Source of the DNA: JBFMFR01 sp040752025 | GTDB lineage: Bacteria > Chloroflexota > Anaerolineae > Anaerolineales > UBA4823 | DNA length: 64,000 nt | Direction of reading: 5' to 3' | NCBI GenBank assembly: GCA_040752025.1 | Contig: JBFMFR010000017.1 | Span: forward strand, 1-64,000 | Shown: piece by piece, positions 48,093 through 56,883 of the stretch | How the letters are laid out: each line of letters starts with the position of its first letter | How positions within the stretch are numbered: the stretch's first letter is position 1 | Notes under the pieces: generated by a model | What the model was told of the DNA's origin: nothing | Database searches by the model: none | Seen by the model: the letters and a program-made list of their open reading frames with translations, nothing else | Program-made: the position numbers and the translations under genes

Positions 48093-50322
48093 AGGTCACC
48101 CCCTCCGCAGCCCGGCTCACGCGGCTGAACCACAGGATCAGGCCAATCAATACCAGCAGGGTAAACAGGTTAATGGCTGCCGATACCGCGAACTGGCCGC
48201 CGAAGCCCGGCGAGAAATAAAAATAGGAGATCGTCGCGAAGGTCAGTGTAGGGTAGTTCACGCGCATGGTATAGAACAGGTAAAACTGGTTGAAAGCGAA
48301 GATGGCGCGGATAATGATCGCCGGCGCGAGCAAAGGAAACAGCAGCGGCCCGGTGACAAAACGAAAGCGGCTGAGGCCATCCGCGCCATCGATGGCAGCC
48401 GCGTCATATACTTCGTGTGGGATCAACTTCAAACCGGCCGTTGCCGCCAGCATAACGAACGGGAAGCCATACCAGGTAGCGGCTACCAGCAAATAAAGTA
48501 AAGTGGTATTGGGGTTTTCGAGCCAGTTGGGCAGGTTCACGCCCGCCGGCACCTGCTGCGCAATCGCCAGCCAGCCATAGCGCGGCTCGAGAATCCGGAA
48601 CCAGACCAGCGCGCCCACAAATTCAGGGATGGCCCAGGGCAGGATGAAAATCGCCCGCCAGAAGCGAGACAGGCGCACACCTTGCCGGTCGAGCATGAGC
48701 GCTGCCAATACCCCCAGGATGGTCTGCAATCCTACGGAAAGCAGGGTCCACAAGACATTGAATACCAGGATATCCGGCGCAGCGCCTCCAATCAGCGCCA
48801 GCAAGATAGCCGGCCCGGCATAATGAACTGTATTGGCGCGCGTCCCCTGGAATGGGTTGAAAGCAACCGGGTCTTCCTGCCCGGTCAGGCCGTTCCATAC
48901 CGCCCGCCAGATCCCGCCCTGGATGCCATCTCTCATTGATATCGCATTGAAATCCGTCAATGCCATCGCACCCTGGTAGAGGATTGGGAACAAGGCGATC
49001 AGCGATAGGCCAATCGCCCCAGGCAGCAGCCAGGGCAGCGCCCGGCGCGCATCTCGCCAGGCCAGGCGGCGCGCCAGCTTCCCCTCCGCCTGAGCGGTAG
49101 GTTTTTCCAGTTGCACCTGCCTGCGCCGTTGGATCCAACGCATGAGTGGATCCAGCACAACCGCACCAAAGCCGTCTGCCGCCGCCAGGCTCAACGGTGC
49201 CGTCAGGATCAAAATATATTGCGGCCATTTCGTCGGCCAGAGCAAAAGCACGATCAAAGCGGTTCCCAACCACAGGGCATAGACACGCCGCCGCTCCCAC
49301 AGGCGGCGCAAGCCGACCATCACCAGGATCGAGATAAACAGGTCGAGGGAGAACAAGAAGACGCCTGGGTGCCAGGGCACCGGACCGGCCAACCACACCA
49401 GCGGCTGCCAAGCCGGGAAGCCCGCGCTGCGCACATGCTCGCTCTGCGCATAATCGCCATGATACAAGAGCGCCTGCGCCAGGCGCGGCAGCGGGTCGTT
49501 CCACAAGCGCGGGTTGAAAGCCACGAAAACCGCCAGCGAAACGAACCCCCACAACAGAACTACAGCGAAGGGCTGCAGGAGCGCCCAGATGCGCTGCCAC
49601 TGTGATCCTGTCCTGGCTTTCGCTGGCGAAATCTGGCCCTCAAATTCTGGCGACTGATTCCTGGCCTCAAAGATCTCCCAGGCCCAATCTACCAGGATAG
49701 CGATCCCCACAACGCAGTACGTAAACTTCGAGGCGGCTGTAACGCCCAGGAAAAGCGCCGAAGACCACAGCCAGGCGACTGCCGGCCCTGCCCGGCTTTC
49801 GTTCTTTTTCCTTTTCCACTTTGCATAGCACATCACAGCCAACAAACTGGTCAGCGCTGGCAGCGGCTCGAGCATAATCTGGCTGGTGTATTTGATTTGC
49901 CAGGTGTGGATGGCCAGGAAGAAACCCGCCAATGGGTTCAACAACGATAGAGCCAACGCCTCCAACGTGCCGAAGATCGCCGACGATAGGCGGGTATTGT
50001 GGAAATGCGGCTCCGGCAAACGGCTGGCGGGGGGCAGTGTAGACGAGCCCTCCAGCAGTAAAGGCGCCTCGGGCAATGGCAGGATCACCAGGCCGTAGAT
50101 CAACTTGGTCAGCGGCGGGTGCTCGTAATTGTACTCGTAATCGATGACCGCCTGCCAGTCCCCCTGGCGAATCGCCTGTGCATAGCGCTGCCCGGCAGCC
50201 AGGTAATCGTCCTCATCATAATCAATGGGTAAACGCGCCACCGCCCTGAGCCGCAGGCCCAGGGCGATCGCCGTAACCAGGAGGACGGAAAATAAGCTTC
50301 GTATTCGCCGTGTTTGCTTCAA
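48085..50322 (-). CDS. Glycosyltransferase (PMT/ArnT-like) fused to MalF-type ABC permease
   Basis: A single 745-residue frame with two recognisable halves. Residues about 1-400 resemble GT-C membrane glycosyltransferases of the PMT/ArnT (GT39/GT83) type: PIDYDEDDYLAAGQRYAQAI with the acidic D-E-D-D near the N-terminus, YNYEHPPLTKLIYG (conserved E-H-P-P), several helices and TKWPQYILILTAPLSLAAADG. After a basic linker (RWIQRRRQVQ to about 425), residues 427-745 are a MalF-like ABC permease, with the EAA loop EVYDAAAIDGADGLSRFRFVTGPLLFPLLAP. GT-C enzymes use polyprenyl-linked sugars. No start or stop separates the halves and both appear intact. Its function is unknown; a MalG partner is directly downstream. 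Confidence 0.8.
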   Translation of the reverse strand: MKQTRRIRSLFSVLLVTAIALGLRLRAVARLPIDYDEDDYLAAGQRYAQAIRQGDWQAVIDYEYNYEHPPLTKLIYGLVILPLPEAPLLLEGSSTLPPASRLPEPHFHNTRLSSAIFGTLEALALSLLNPLAGFFLAIHTWQIKYTSQIMLEPLPALTSLLAVMCYAKWKRKKNESRAGPAVAWLWSSALFLGVTAASKFTYCVVGIAILVDWAWEIFEARNQSPEFEGQISPAKARTGSQWQRIWALLQPFAVVLLWGFVSLAVFVAFNPRLWNDPLPRLAQALLYHGDYAQSEHVRSAGFPAWQPLVWLAGPVPWHPGVFLFSLDLFISILVMVGLRRLWERRRVYALWLGTALIVLLLWPTKWPQYILILTAPLSLAAADGFGAVVLDPLMRWIQRRRQVQLEKPTAQAEGKLARRLAWRDARRALPWLLPGAIGLSLIALFPILYQGAMALTDFNAISMRDGIQGGIWRAVWNGLTGQEDPVAFNPFQGTRANTVHYAGPAILLALIGGAAPDILVFNVLWTLLSVGLQTILGVLAALMLDRQGVRLSRFWRAIFILPWAIPEFVGALVWFRILEPRYGWLAIAQQVPAGVNLPNWLENPNTTLLYLLVAATWYGFPFVMLAATAGLKLIPHEVYDAAAIDGADGLSRFRFVTGPLLFPLLAPAIIIRAIFAFNQFYLFYTMRVNYPTLTFATISYFYFSPGFGGQFAVSAAINLFTLLVLIGLILWFSRVSRAAEGVTYA

Positions 50323-50327
50323 TCCAC

Positions 50328-51071
50328 CTACTTATCACCCAGGCTTTTCATCCGGCCAACGCCGCTCTCTTCCATCGTAACGGACGGGTTGCCATAATAC
50401 TCCAGGTTGCCCACGCCGCTCAACACAGCATCTAACGTCTCGCTCACCCACAGCTTGGCGCCGCCCACCCCGCTGATCTGCACATCCGCGGTTTGCGCCT
50501 GTAGATCTCCAGCTTCGAGCGAACCCGCTCCACTCATATCCACCTTCAAGCGCTGTACTTGCCCGGCCACCTGGCAATTGCCCGCGCCGCTGATGGCCAC
50601 AGCCAACGTATCAGCGGTTAAAGTTCCAACCTTGATCGCCCCCACGCCGCTTAGCATCAGATCGAGGGTTTCGGTCTCCAGCACATCAACCTTAGCGCTG
50701 CCTGCTCCAGAAATCTCCAGGCTGTCCAGTTCCTTGAGCGACAACTGGTAGCGGATCGGTTTGGTGGGAGAGATCCCAGTCCGGTTCTCCTTGATGCCAA
50801 TGTAGAGGGTATTGTTGCGCACTTCAGTCTCAATCAGAGGCAATAAATTGTCTTCAGCTTCAATTTCCAGAGATTCGGACTCGCCTTGCGTGATCTGTAA
50901 TTCGCCGATCCCGCTCAACACGACCTGGTTGAAATCGCTCACCTGGCGGCTTTCGGTAATCACATTGCCGGAGCCGCGCAGGCCCAAACCACCGGGAATG
51001 GTGAGCGTACAAGCCATGCTTAATAAAAGCGCCGCTAAACAAATCAGGGGTATTGCCAGTTTTCGGTTCAT
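50328..51071 (-). CDS. Head-GIN-domain (DUF2807) lipoprotein
   Basis: A 247-residue exported lipoprotein. The signal is AIPLICLAALLLSMAC; the rest is an auto-transporter-like DUF2807 domain of repeated short strands with SGxG/SGAG turns (VLSGIGELQIT, EISGAGSAKVDV, MLSGVGAIKVG, AISGAGNCQVAG, DMSGAGSLEAGD), a parallel beta-helix of about ten turns. ATG 51071 has AGGAG eight bases upstream. It lies five bases after the fusion permease start on the same strand, so it may lead that unit. Function unknown; probably surface-exposed. Confidence 0.8.
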   Translation of the reverse strand: MNRKLAIPLICLAALLLSMACTLTIPGGLGLRGSGNVITESRQVSDFNQVVLSGIGELQITQGESESLEIEAEDNLLPLIETEVRNNTLYIGIKENRTGISPTKPIRYQLSLKELDSLEISGAGSAKVDVLETETLDLMLSGVGAIKVGTLTADTLAVAISGAGNCQVAGQVQRLKVDMSGAGSLEAGDLQAQTADVQISGVGGAKLWVSETLDAVLSGVGNLEYYGNPSVTMEESGVGRMKSLGDK

Positions 51072-51157
51072 ATTTTGCTCCTTGTGATGAACTACTTTTG
51101 CCTGCACCAATACATACGCAAACTAAGCCCACAAGTTGCACCGAGCGAACTACCTAA

Positions 51158-51196
51158 GCGGAGTCTGGCCCTGCATGATGGGCGACCAGACTCCGC
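51158..51196 (-). terminator. Hairpin after the maltose-type operon
   Basis: GCGGAGTCTGG (51158-51168) and CCAGACTCCGC (51186-51196) form an 11-pair stem with a 17-base loop, about 50 bases after the MalG-type stop. There is no T-run, so its role as terminator is tentative. Confidence 0.5.
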
Positions 51197-51245
51197 CTCC
51201 AGATGAGAAAATGGTTCCCCTCTAATCCCGGCCAGGAAGGAGGGA

Positions 51246-52205
51246 TTACTTCACGCTGCCGATGGTCAACCCACCCACAATGTATTTCTGCAGCAGCAAA
51301 TACACAATCGCCACGGGTGCAGCGACCATCAGCGCCATGGCGGCAAAGGCCGACCAGGGGGTATCGCCCGAATAAGTACCGGTCATATTCCACAGGGACA
51401 TCGCCAGGGTAAAATCCTTCGGGTCGGTGAGGAACTGCCAGGACATAACGAATTCTGTCCAGGAGGTGTTGAAAGCCAGGAAAGCCGTCACCGCCAGGGC
51501 CGGCATCGACAGCGGCAGCACGATGCGAGTGAACATCTGGTTAGGGCTGGCCCCATCGATGCGCGCTGCTTCTTCCAATTCCCTGGGGATCGTGTCCAGG
51601 TAGCCTTTCAAGTTCCAGATGGCAAATGGCAACTGGCTGGCAGCCACAGCCACACCCACGCCCAGCAGCGAGTTGCGCAGGTTGAAACTCAAACTGCCCC
51701 ACTCGATGTTGATGCGATTGAGCAGCACGAATAACGGGGCGATGGTGGCAATCGAGGGCAGCATCAAGACGGTAACCACACCGAGCATAATCGCCCGGCG
51801 GCCCTTGTATTCGAAGCGTGAGAAAGAGTACGCTGCCAGGATGCCTATGAGCACTGAGAAAAGCGCCGTTCCACCGGCCAGCTTGAACTGGTTGATCGCC
51901 AGTTGCGTAAAAGTCACCGGGTTGGCGGTTGGCTGGTCGAGCACGCGCCGGTAGGCCGCCAGTGAAGCGCCGGGCGGGATCAGGCGGAAGTCTGGCGGGC
52001 GGGATAAATCGCGCGGATCCAACGACAGGCTGACCACCCACATAATCGGGAACAGCACCGTGAAAGCTACGAACAGACACAGCACCTGGTAAATCAACTG
52101 CTTGCTCAAGGGCAGTCGTCTCTCCTGTTCTTCCCAGCCTTTGGAAGCCTTACGGCGTTCGCGCATCGTAGACAAAAAATTGGGAGATCGGGTAGCTTCA
52201 GACAT
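51246..52205 (-). CDS. ABC sugar-transport permease, MalG type (maltose-type operon)
   Basis: A 319-residue inner-membrane subunit with six helices after a basic N-terminal tail (about 1-30). The EAA loop reads ELEEAARIDGASPNQMFTRIVLPLSMPALA, and an early FPIMWVVSLSLDPRDL matches MalG-type proteins. It overlaps the upstream MalF-type gene by eight bases and is last in the ROK-led operon. No ATPase gene is present, so a shared MsmK-type ATPase encoded elsewhere probably powers it. Confidence 0.93.
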   Translation of the reverse strand: MSEATRSPNFLSTMRERRKASKGWEEQERRLPLSKQLIYQVLCLFVAFTVLFPIMWVVSLSLDPRDLSRPPDFRLIPPGASLAAYRRVLDQPTANPVTFTQLAINQFKLAGGTALFSVLIGILAAYSFSRFEYKGRRAIMLGVVTVLMLPSIATIAPLFVLLNRINIEWGSLSFNLRNSLLGVGVAVAASQLPFAIWNLKGYLDTIPRELEEAARIDGASPNQMFTRIVLPLSMPALAVTAFLAFNTSWTEFVMSWQFLTDPKDFTLAMSLWNMTGTYSGDTPWSAFAAMALMVAAPVAIVYLLLQKYIVGGLTIGSVK

Positions 52206-53292
52206 CGTAACGCTCCGTGGCTCGTGTGATCCGGTTGGTGAACAAAGTCAACGCCAGCAAGATGAAGAAAATAATCACACAGAAAGCAGCCGCCATACCG
52301 TACAGGCGCTGGGTGTTGACCAGGTCATAGGCAGTAGTCACCAGGATTTGCGTCATGCGCAGTGGACCGCCCTGGGACATAAAGTAAATGCAGTTGAATA
52401 GATTAAACGTCCAGATCATCCCTACCATGGCAGCCGGGATCATTGCCGGGCGCAGCAGCGGCAGGGTAATATTCCTGAACTGTTGAAAACCGCTGGCGCC
52501 ATCGATGGAAGCCGCCTCATATAGATCTTTAGGGATGCTCTGCAGCGCGCCCGTGGCGACAATCGAATTGAACGGCCAGCCCATCCAGATATTCGTCAGG
52601 AGCATGGCATAAAAAGAAAGCGGCAAAGGGATACCTGGCAAGAGCCACTTGACCGGGGGGTAGATGTTTTCCATCCAACGGATGCGAAAGACCTCAGCCG
52701 GAATGTGAAACCAGCTTCCGACCGTTGCCAGGAACATGTTGATCGAGCCGTTATCCTGGTCGAACATGTTGCGCCAGACTGTCGCCACCACCAGCCAGGG
52801 CAGCACAATCGGCAGCACGTAAATGGCGCGATAAATCTTCTTGAACCACAGGCCGGGAACGTTCAGCAATAACGCAATCAGCACACCCAAGGCCACGTGG
52901 ATAGGCACGTTTACGAAAGTCCACACCAGGTTGAAACCCAGCACGCGCATGAAGGCGAAATTTTGGATTTTGTTGCTCAGTCTTCCCGTGCCCGGGGTAT
53001 CAACCTCCAGGCTGCCCAATTTCAGCTTGTCCGGCAGGATGTCCAGGTAGTTCTGGATGCCCACCGAATTTGGCGCAGCTGAACCCTGGCGCAAGTTCTG
53101 GATGCCGAAATCGGTAAAAGACATCCAAACCTGGTAGAACATGGGGTAAAAAGTGATGACTGCCATGACCACAGCGGCCGGCACCAGGTAGAAATATGCC
53201 GCACGTGTGTAGGCTGTATGCTTCCACCAGCGCACAAAAGCGCTCGACTCTTTCTCCGGCGCGGGCGGCAGGCGGTCACTCAAAGTAGCCAT
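52198..53292 (-). CDS. ABC sugar-transport permease, MalF type (maltose-type operon)
   Basis: A 364-residue subunit with six or seven helices and a large external loop after the first helix (SFTDFGIQNLRQGSAAPNSV and onward), as in MalF. EAA loop: DLYEAASIDGASGFQQFRNITLPLLRPAMI. ATG 53292 follows GGAGG; the frame extends to 53334 without a ribosome site. It partners the MalG-type subunit immediately downstream. Confidence 0.93.
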   Translation of the reverse strand: MATLSDRLPPAPEKESSAFVRWWKHTAYTRAAYFYLVPAAVVMAVITFYPMFYQVWMSFTDFGIQNLRQGSAAPNSVGIQNYLDILPDKLKLGSLEVDTPGTGRLSNKIQNFAFMRVLGFNLVWTFVNVPIHVALGVLIALLLNVPGLWFKKIYRAIYVLPIVLPWLVVATVWRNMFDQDNGSINMFLATVGSWFHIPAEVFRIRWMENIYPPVKWLLPGIPLPLSFYAMLLTNIWMGWPFNSIVATGALQSIPKDLYEAASIDGASGFQQFRNITLPLLRPAMIPAAMVGMIWTFNLFNCIYFMSQGGPLRMTQILVTTAYDLVNTQRLYGMAAAFCVIIFFILLALTLFTNRITRATERYDV

Positions 53293-53370
53293 TTTCTCAT
53301 CCTCCAGGCTTTCAAGAAAAGGGCGCTGGTTCACCAGCAGTCGCCCCCAGCGCCCTTCACTCTACAATCA

Positions 53371-53401
53371 AGTAGAGATGCAGCCAGGCTGCATCTCTAC
53401 T
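53371..53401 (-). terminator. Stem-loop between binding-protein and MalF-type genes
   Basis: AGTAGAGATGCAG pairs perfectly with CTGCATCTCTACT around a five-base loop. It lies just after the stop of the sugar-binding-protein gene on the minus strand and has no T-run, like the loop at 40347. Confidence 0.75.
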
Positions 53402-53414
53402 TTCGAAACCGGAA

Positions 53415-54608
53415 CTACTTGCCGCTGGCGGAGTTCATCGCCTGGCAGGCCTCGGCAACGCCATCGGCCGGCGTAGAGGCGCCTTCCAGCACCTTGGTGA
53501 ACATATCGCCGAAGGGGCCCCAATAATTGGCGAACTCTGCGCTCTGCGGGCGCGGGAAGCCAGTTGCGGACGCCTGTGCGAAGGCCGAGATCAGCGGATC
53601 GGCAGAAGTCACATCGCTGCGGATCGGCACGTGGCCGGCCTTGTCGGTGTAGATCTGCGAAGAATCCTTGCTCACCAGGAACAAGGCCAACTCGATCGCC
53701 CCGTCAACGTTCTTGCTGTTGGGGTTGAGGTAAAATCCATCGATGCCGTTCAACGGGGAGGCTGGACCTTTCGGGCCAGCCGGCATGGGAGCCACACCCA
53801 GGTTGTCACCCAGGTCCTTCTTGTAGTCGCCCAGCGCCCACGGGCCGTTGACGAACATAGCTGCCTGGCCCTGGCGGAACAGGCCTTCGGCCTTGCCATA
53901 ATCGGGCTCGAAGACCGCCCCGGCCGCCTTCAGATCGACCAGGTACTGCATAAAGTCCGCCCAGCCGCCCTGGTCGGCGATGCACTTGCCGCTGTCATCC
54001 AGCAGCTTGCCGCCGAAAGCGCCCGACCAACCGAACAGGTGATAAGCGCCTTGCACGTTCACCAGGCTCTTGCCATCCTTGACCATCTGCAGAACTTCGT
54101 CCGTGCTCTTTGGAGGTTCGGGCAGCAGCGATTTATTGTAGTACAGCGCCACGGCCTTGGCCGACTCAGGCACACCGTACATCTTGCCAGCCACCTTCAT
54201 GCCATCCACGCCCGGCTGGGAAACCTTATCCAGCTTGCCAGCCAGTTTGTCGGTGATATCCAGGACGAAATTGCCGCGCACCCAGTTGCCCAGGTCATCA
54301 TTGGGGGCCACGAACATGTCTGGGCCGCCGCCAGCCGCAACTTCCTGCTGGTACTTGTTGAAGATCTGGTCGAAGGGGATCTGCAGCACGTTGATCGTCA
54401 TGTCAGGGAATTGTGCCTTGGCATTCGTGATCAACTCGGTCAGCGTGCTTTCCTCGGCAGAGCCGGTCTGGTAAGCATGCCACAAGGTTACTTCACCCGA
54501 GGGACCTTTCTTCGGTTCCTCGGTTGGAGTAGCCTTAGGCTGGCAGCCAGCCAGCAGCAGCGCCGCCACCATCAGCAGGCTGATCAGGGTCCAAAGTTTC
54601 TTAGACAT
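53415..54608 (-). CDS. ABC sugar-binding lipoprotein, maltose type (family 1)
   Basis: A 397-residue exported lipoprotein. LISLLMVAALLLAGC is the lipobox; GEVTLWHAYQTGSAEESTLTELI opens the mature domain, and MTINVLQIPFDQIFNKYQQEVAAGGGPDMFVAP is the family 1 (MalE-type) core, with AAMFVNGPWALGDYKKDLGDNLGVAPMPAGPKG the second lobe signature. It delivers an oligosaccharide to the permeases downstream. The gene starts 78 bases after the ROK stop, so repressor, binding protein and permeases form one unit. Confidence 0.95.
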   Translation of the reverse strand: MSKKLWTLISLLMVAALLLAGCQPKATPTEEPKKGPSGEVTLWHAYQTGSAEESTLTELITNAKAQFPDMTINVLQIPFDQIFNKYQQEVAAGGGPDMFVAPNDDLGNWVRGNFVLDITDKLAGKLDKVSQPGVDGMKVAGKMYGVPESAKAVALYYNKSLLPEPPKSTDEVLQMVKDGKSLVNVQGAYHLFGWSGAFGGKLLDDSGKCIADQGGWADFMQYLVDLKAAGAVFEPDYGKAEGLFRQGQAAMFVNGPWALGDYKKDLGDNLGVAPMPAGPKGPASPLNGIDGFYLNPNSKNVDGAIELALFLVSKDSSQIYTDKAGHVPIRSDVTSADPLISAFAQASATGFPRPQSAEFANYWGPFGDMFTKVLEGASTPADGVAEACQAMNSASGK

Positions 54609-54686
54609 CTTTTCTCTCCTCTAAAATAAGAATTGGGTTGGATCAACCGGTTAGACACCGGCTTGAACGGAGTGACGGTTGCGTGC

Positions 54687-56009
54687 TCATTCTCCGCCAC
54701 TATCTGCTTCTATATCACTATTTCTTAGGCCTGTCAAGTTATTTTCGTTATCGCTATCCTCTTGCACTCCTTTCCTATCCTCTACATTCCCTTCTGCAAG
54801 TACGTACAGTGCCGTATCGATGGCCTGCACAACTGCACCCATACTGGATGAGCGCCGCCCCAGCGTAGCTGCCGTGATGCGCACGGCCTGTGCGGCCGGT
54901 AGCAGGCAGCGCTCTCGTACAACATGGCGGATCGGCTCGAGCAACAAGTCGCCCATCTGGGCCACGCCGCCGCCCACGATCACCATGTTCGGGTTGGCAA
55001 TATTGATTATTCCTGCGATGGCAATCCCCAGGTTAGTGCCGGCTTCGGCTACAATCTGCTGGGCCACCAGGTCGCCCAGGCGCGCGGCTTCTCCCACGTC
55101 TTTGGCGGTGATGCTTTCCACGGGTTTGATGCTGGCAAGCTGTGTACGCCTGCCCGCCCGAACTGCTTCGATGGCGTTGCGAGCAATCGCTGCCCCCCCT
55201 GCCAGCGCTTCTAAACAACCCCGGCTCCCGCATGAACAGCGCGGCCCGTTCGGCTGGATCGTCAAATGCCCAATTTCCCCTGCCATCCCGGTCGCGCCCC
55301 GGTAGATCTTGCCATCGAAGATCAGGCCGGCCCCCACCCCTGAGCCTACTTTGATGTAAGCCATGTGGCGACTGGTCCTCCCCGCGCCGAAGGCCCATTC
55401 ACCCAGTACGCCCAGTTCAGCATCGTTGTTGAGGGAAACCGGGCAACCCCACAATTCTTTCAAGCGCGTTCGGATCGGGTATCCATCCCAACCAGGCATG
55501 ATCGGCGGGGCGCTCACAATCCCAGCCTCTGCCATCACCGGGCCCGGCACGCCAACACCCACTGCCAGGATATTGCTCAAATCGACTTGGGCCTGCTCGA
55601 GCAACGAACGCACATGGCGATCCACCACAGCCAGGCAAGCCTGGGGGCCTTGTACAACATCAAAGGAGATTTCGCCTTCGTAACGCACATGCGCCAGGAA
55701 ATCGGCAACCACCACCCCCAGGTGTGTTGCTCCCATATCCACGCCCACCACAAATCCCCTGGCCGGGTTGAGTTCCAACAAAATCGGACGCCTGCCGCCT
55801 GTCGCCGGGCCGCTTTCGGACTCGCGCACCAACCCCGATTGCACCAAATCCGCTACAATGGTCGAAACTGTGGAGCGCGTCAAGCCTAAACGCCGCGCCA
55901 ATCCAGCGCGCGATACGCCGCCCGGGGTAAAACGGATCAATTCCAAAATGGCCAGTTTGTTCTGGTTTCGGGGATTACTTACAGAGGAAAAAGCGCTCAG
56001 GCTGTCCAA
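54687..56009 (-). CDS. ROK-family transcriptional regulator (NagC/XylR type)
   Basis: A 440-residue regulator. The N-terminal winged helix (about 16-75, SRAGLARRLGLTRSTVSTIVADLVQSGLV) binds DNA; the ROK sugar-kinase-like domain begins VVGVDMGATHLGVVVAD (ATP/sugar loop) and holds the zinc cluster CSCGSRGCLE. Such regulators respond to a sugar that releases them from operators. A consensus promoter with an overlapping palindrome lies upstream, so autoregulation is likely. It precedes the maltose-type transport genes on the same strand. Confidence 0.92.
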   Translation of the reverse strand: MDSLSAFSSVSNPRNQNKLAILELIRFTPGGVSRAGLARRLGLTRSTVSTIVADLVQSGLVRESESGPATGGRRPILLELNPARGFVVGVDMGATHLGVVVADFLAHVRYEGEISFDVVQGPQACLAVVDRHVRSLLEQAQVDLSNILAVGVGVPGPVMAEAGIVSAPPIMPGWDGYPIRTRLKELWGCPVSLNNDAELGVLGEWAFGAGRTSRHMAYIKVGSGVGAGLIFDGKIYRGATGMAGEIGHLTIQPNGPRCSCGSRGCLEALAGGAAIARNAIEAVRAGRRTQLASIKPVESITAKDVGEAARLGDLVAQQIVAEAGTNLGIAIAGIINIANPNMVIVGGGVAQMGDLLLEPIRHVVRERCLLPAAQAVRITAATLGRRSSSMGAVVQAIDTALYVLAEGNVEDRKGVQEDSDNENNLTGLRNSDIEADSGGE

Positions 56010-56062
56010 TACTGTATCCGAGGGAGGTACTCAAGAAAAGCGCCCATCTACAGGACAACCTG

Positions 56063-56090
56063 ATTATACCTGAAATTTACACTTTGTCAA
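56063..56090 (-). promoter_or_regulatory. Consensus sigma-70 promoter of the ROK operon
   Basis: On the minus strand TTGACA (56085-56090) is separated by 16 bases from TATAAT (56063-56068), both perfect hexamers, about 55 bases upstream of ATG 56009. Confidence 0.85.
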
Positions 56091-56105
56091 TATCTTGAAC
56101 AAAGT
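56081..56105. promoter_or_regulatory. Inverted repeat overlapping the ROK -35 box (likely operator)
   Basis: ACTTTGT (56081-56087) and ACAAAGT (56099-56105) are perfect inverted arms with 11 bases between. The -35 hexamer overlaps the left arm. AATTTACAC also occurs twice, at 56074 and 56113. A ROK dimer site is the natural interpretation, but inferred. Confidence 0.55.
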
Positions 56106-56164
56106 TTATATCAATTTACACATAAGGCTTCTGAATACTCGTAATATTGGCCTGATAAACCGCT

Positions 56165-56833
56165 TTAGCGTTCTATTTTCGACAAAACTCTTGCTTGTTT
56201 GATCGTAGAGACAACAAAGATTGTTGCCAGGATACCTGCGACCACAATCGCCACCCAGTCGTAAACCGTCAGCTCCAGCGAGAACAGCTTTGTCTTTGGA
56301 TTACCGATAAAGAAAACGAAAGTGTTCGAGATCACCGCAATAGCGCGTGCCTCCGTGGGCCCCAGCCCTGCGTACGAAATCTTGAACTCTCCCTTCACAC
56401 AAGTACGCACATACACCAGCACAGACACCAACAAGTAGGCAATCAAAGCCAGGCAGGCCAGATCAAAACGAACATAAGGAGACAATCCTAATCCAAGAAA
56501 GACCAGCACCTCAGTAAAAGCATCAATAACGTGGTCTACGAAAAAGCCGTAGCGCGGGCGCTCAATGTGGCGATAGCGCGCCAGGGTGCCATCCAGGCTG
56601 TCGCCGAACCAGTTAATCAAAAACCCCAGGCTGGCAAGCCAAAGGAAATTGCGGTCCAGGTTAGACAAGGCGTACCCCGTGAAAATAACCACGCCCCCTA
56701 CCGCGCCGACAGCGGTCAGGATATCTGGCGTTACCCAACGCGGCATACGCGCCGCCAACCACTGCAGCGCCGGCCGCTCTAAAAACCCCAGGAGAATGTC
56801 ATTGACGCGATGGTGTTCTTTGATATCTGACAT
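56165..56833 (-). CDS. CDP-alcohol phosphatidyltransferase family protein
   Basis: A 222-residue integral enzyme with about six helices that transfers a phosphatidyl group from CDP-diacylglycerol to an alcohol. The signature D-G-x2-A-R-x8-G-x3-D-x3-D is present as DGTLARYRHIERPRYGFFVDHVIDA-type spacing near residues 85-110. ATG 56833 follows GGAGG eight bases upstream. It follows the LpxL-like acyltransferase on the same strand; in Actinobacteria a similar pair belongs to phosphatidylinositol mannoside synthesis. Acceptor alcohol not determinable here. Confidence 0.88.
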   Translation of the reverse strand: MSDIKEHHRVNDILLGFLERPALQWLAARMPRWVTPDILTAVGAVGGVVIFTGYALSNLDRNFLWLASLGFLINWFGDSLDGTLARYRHIERPRYGFFVDHVIDAFTEVLVFLGLGLSPYVRFDLACLALIAYLLVSVLVYVRTCVKGEFKISYAGLGPTEARAIAVISNTFVFFIGNPKTKLFSLELTVYDWVAIVVAGILATIFVVSTIKQARVLSKIER

Positions 56834-56883
56834 AAACAAACCTCCAGGTAAAAATAAGCAAGCGACCCGGTCGCTATGCGCTT

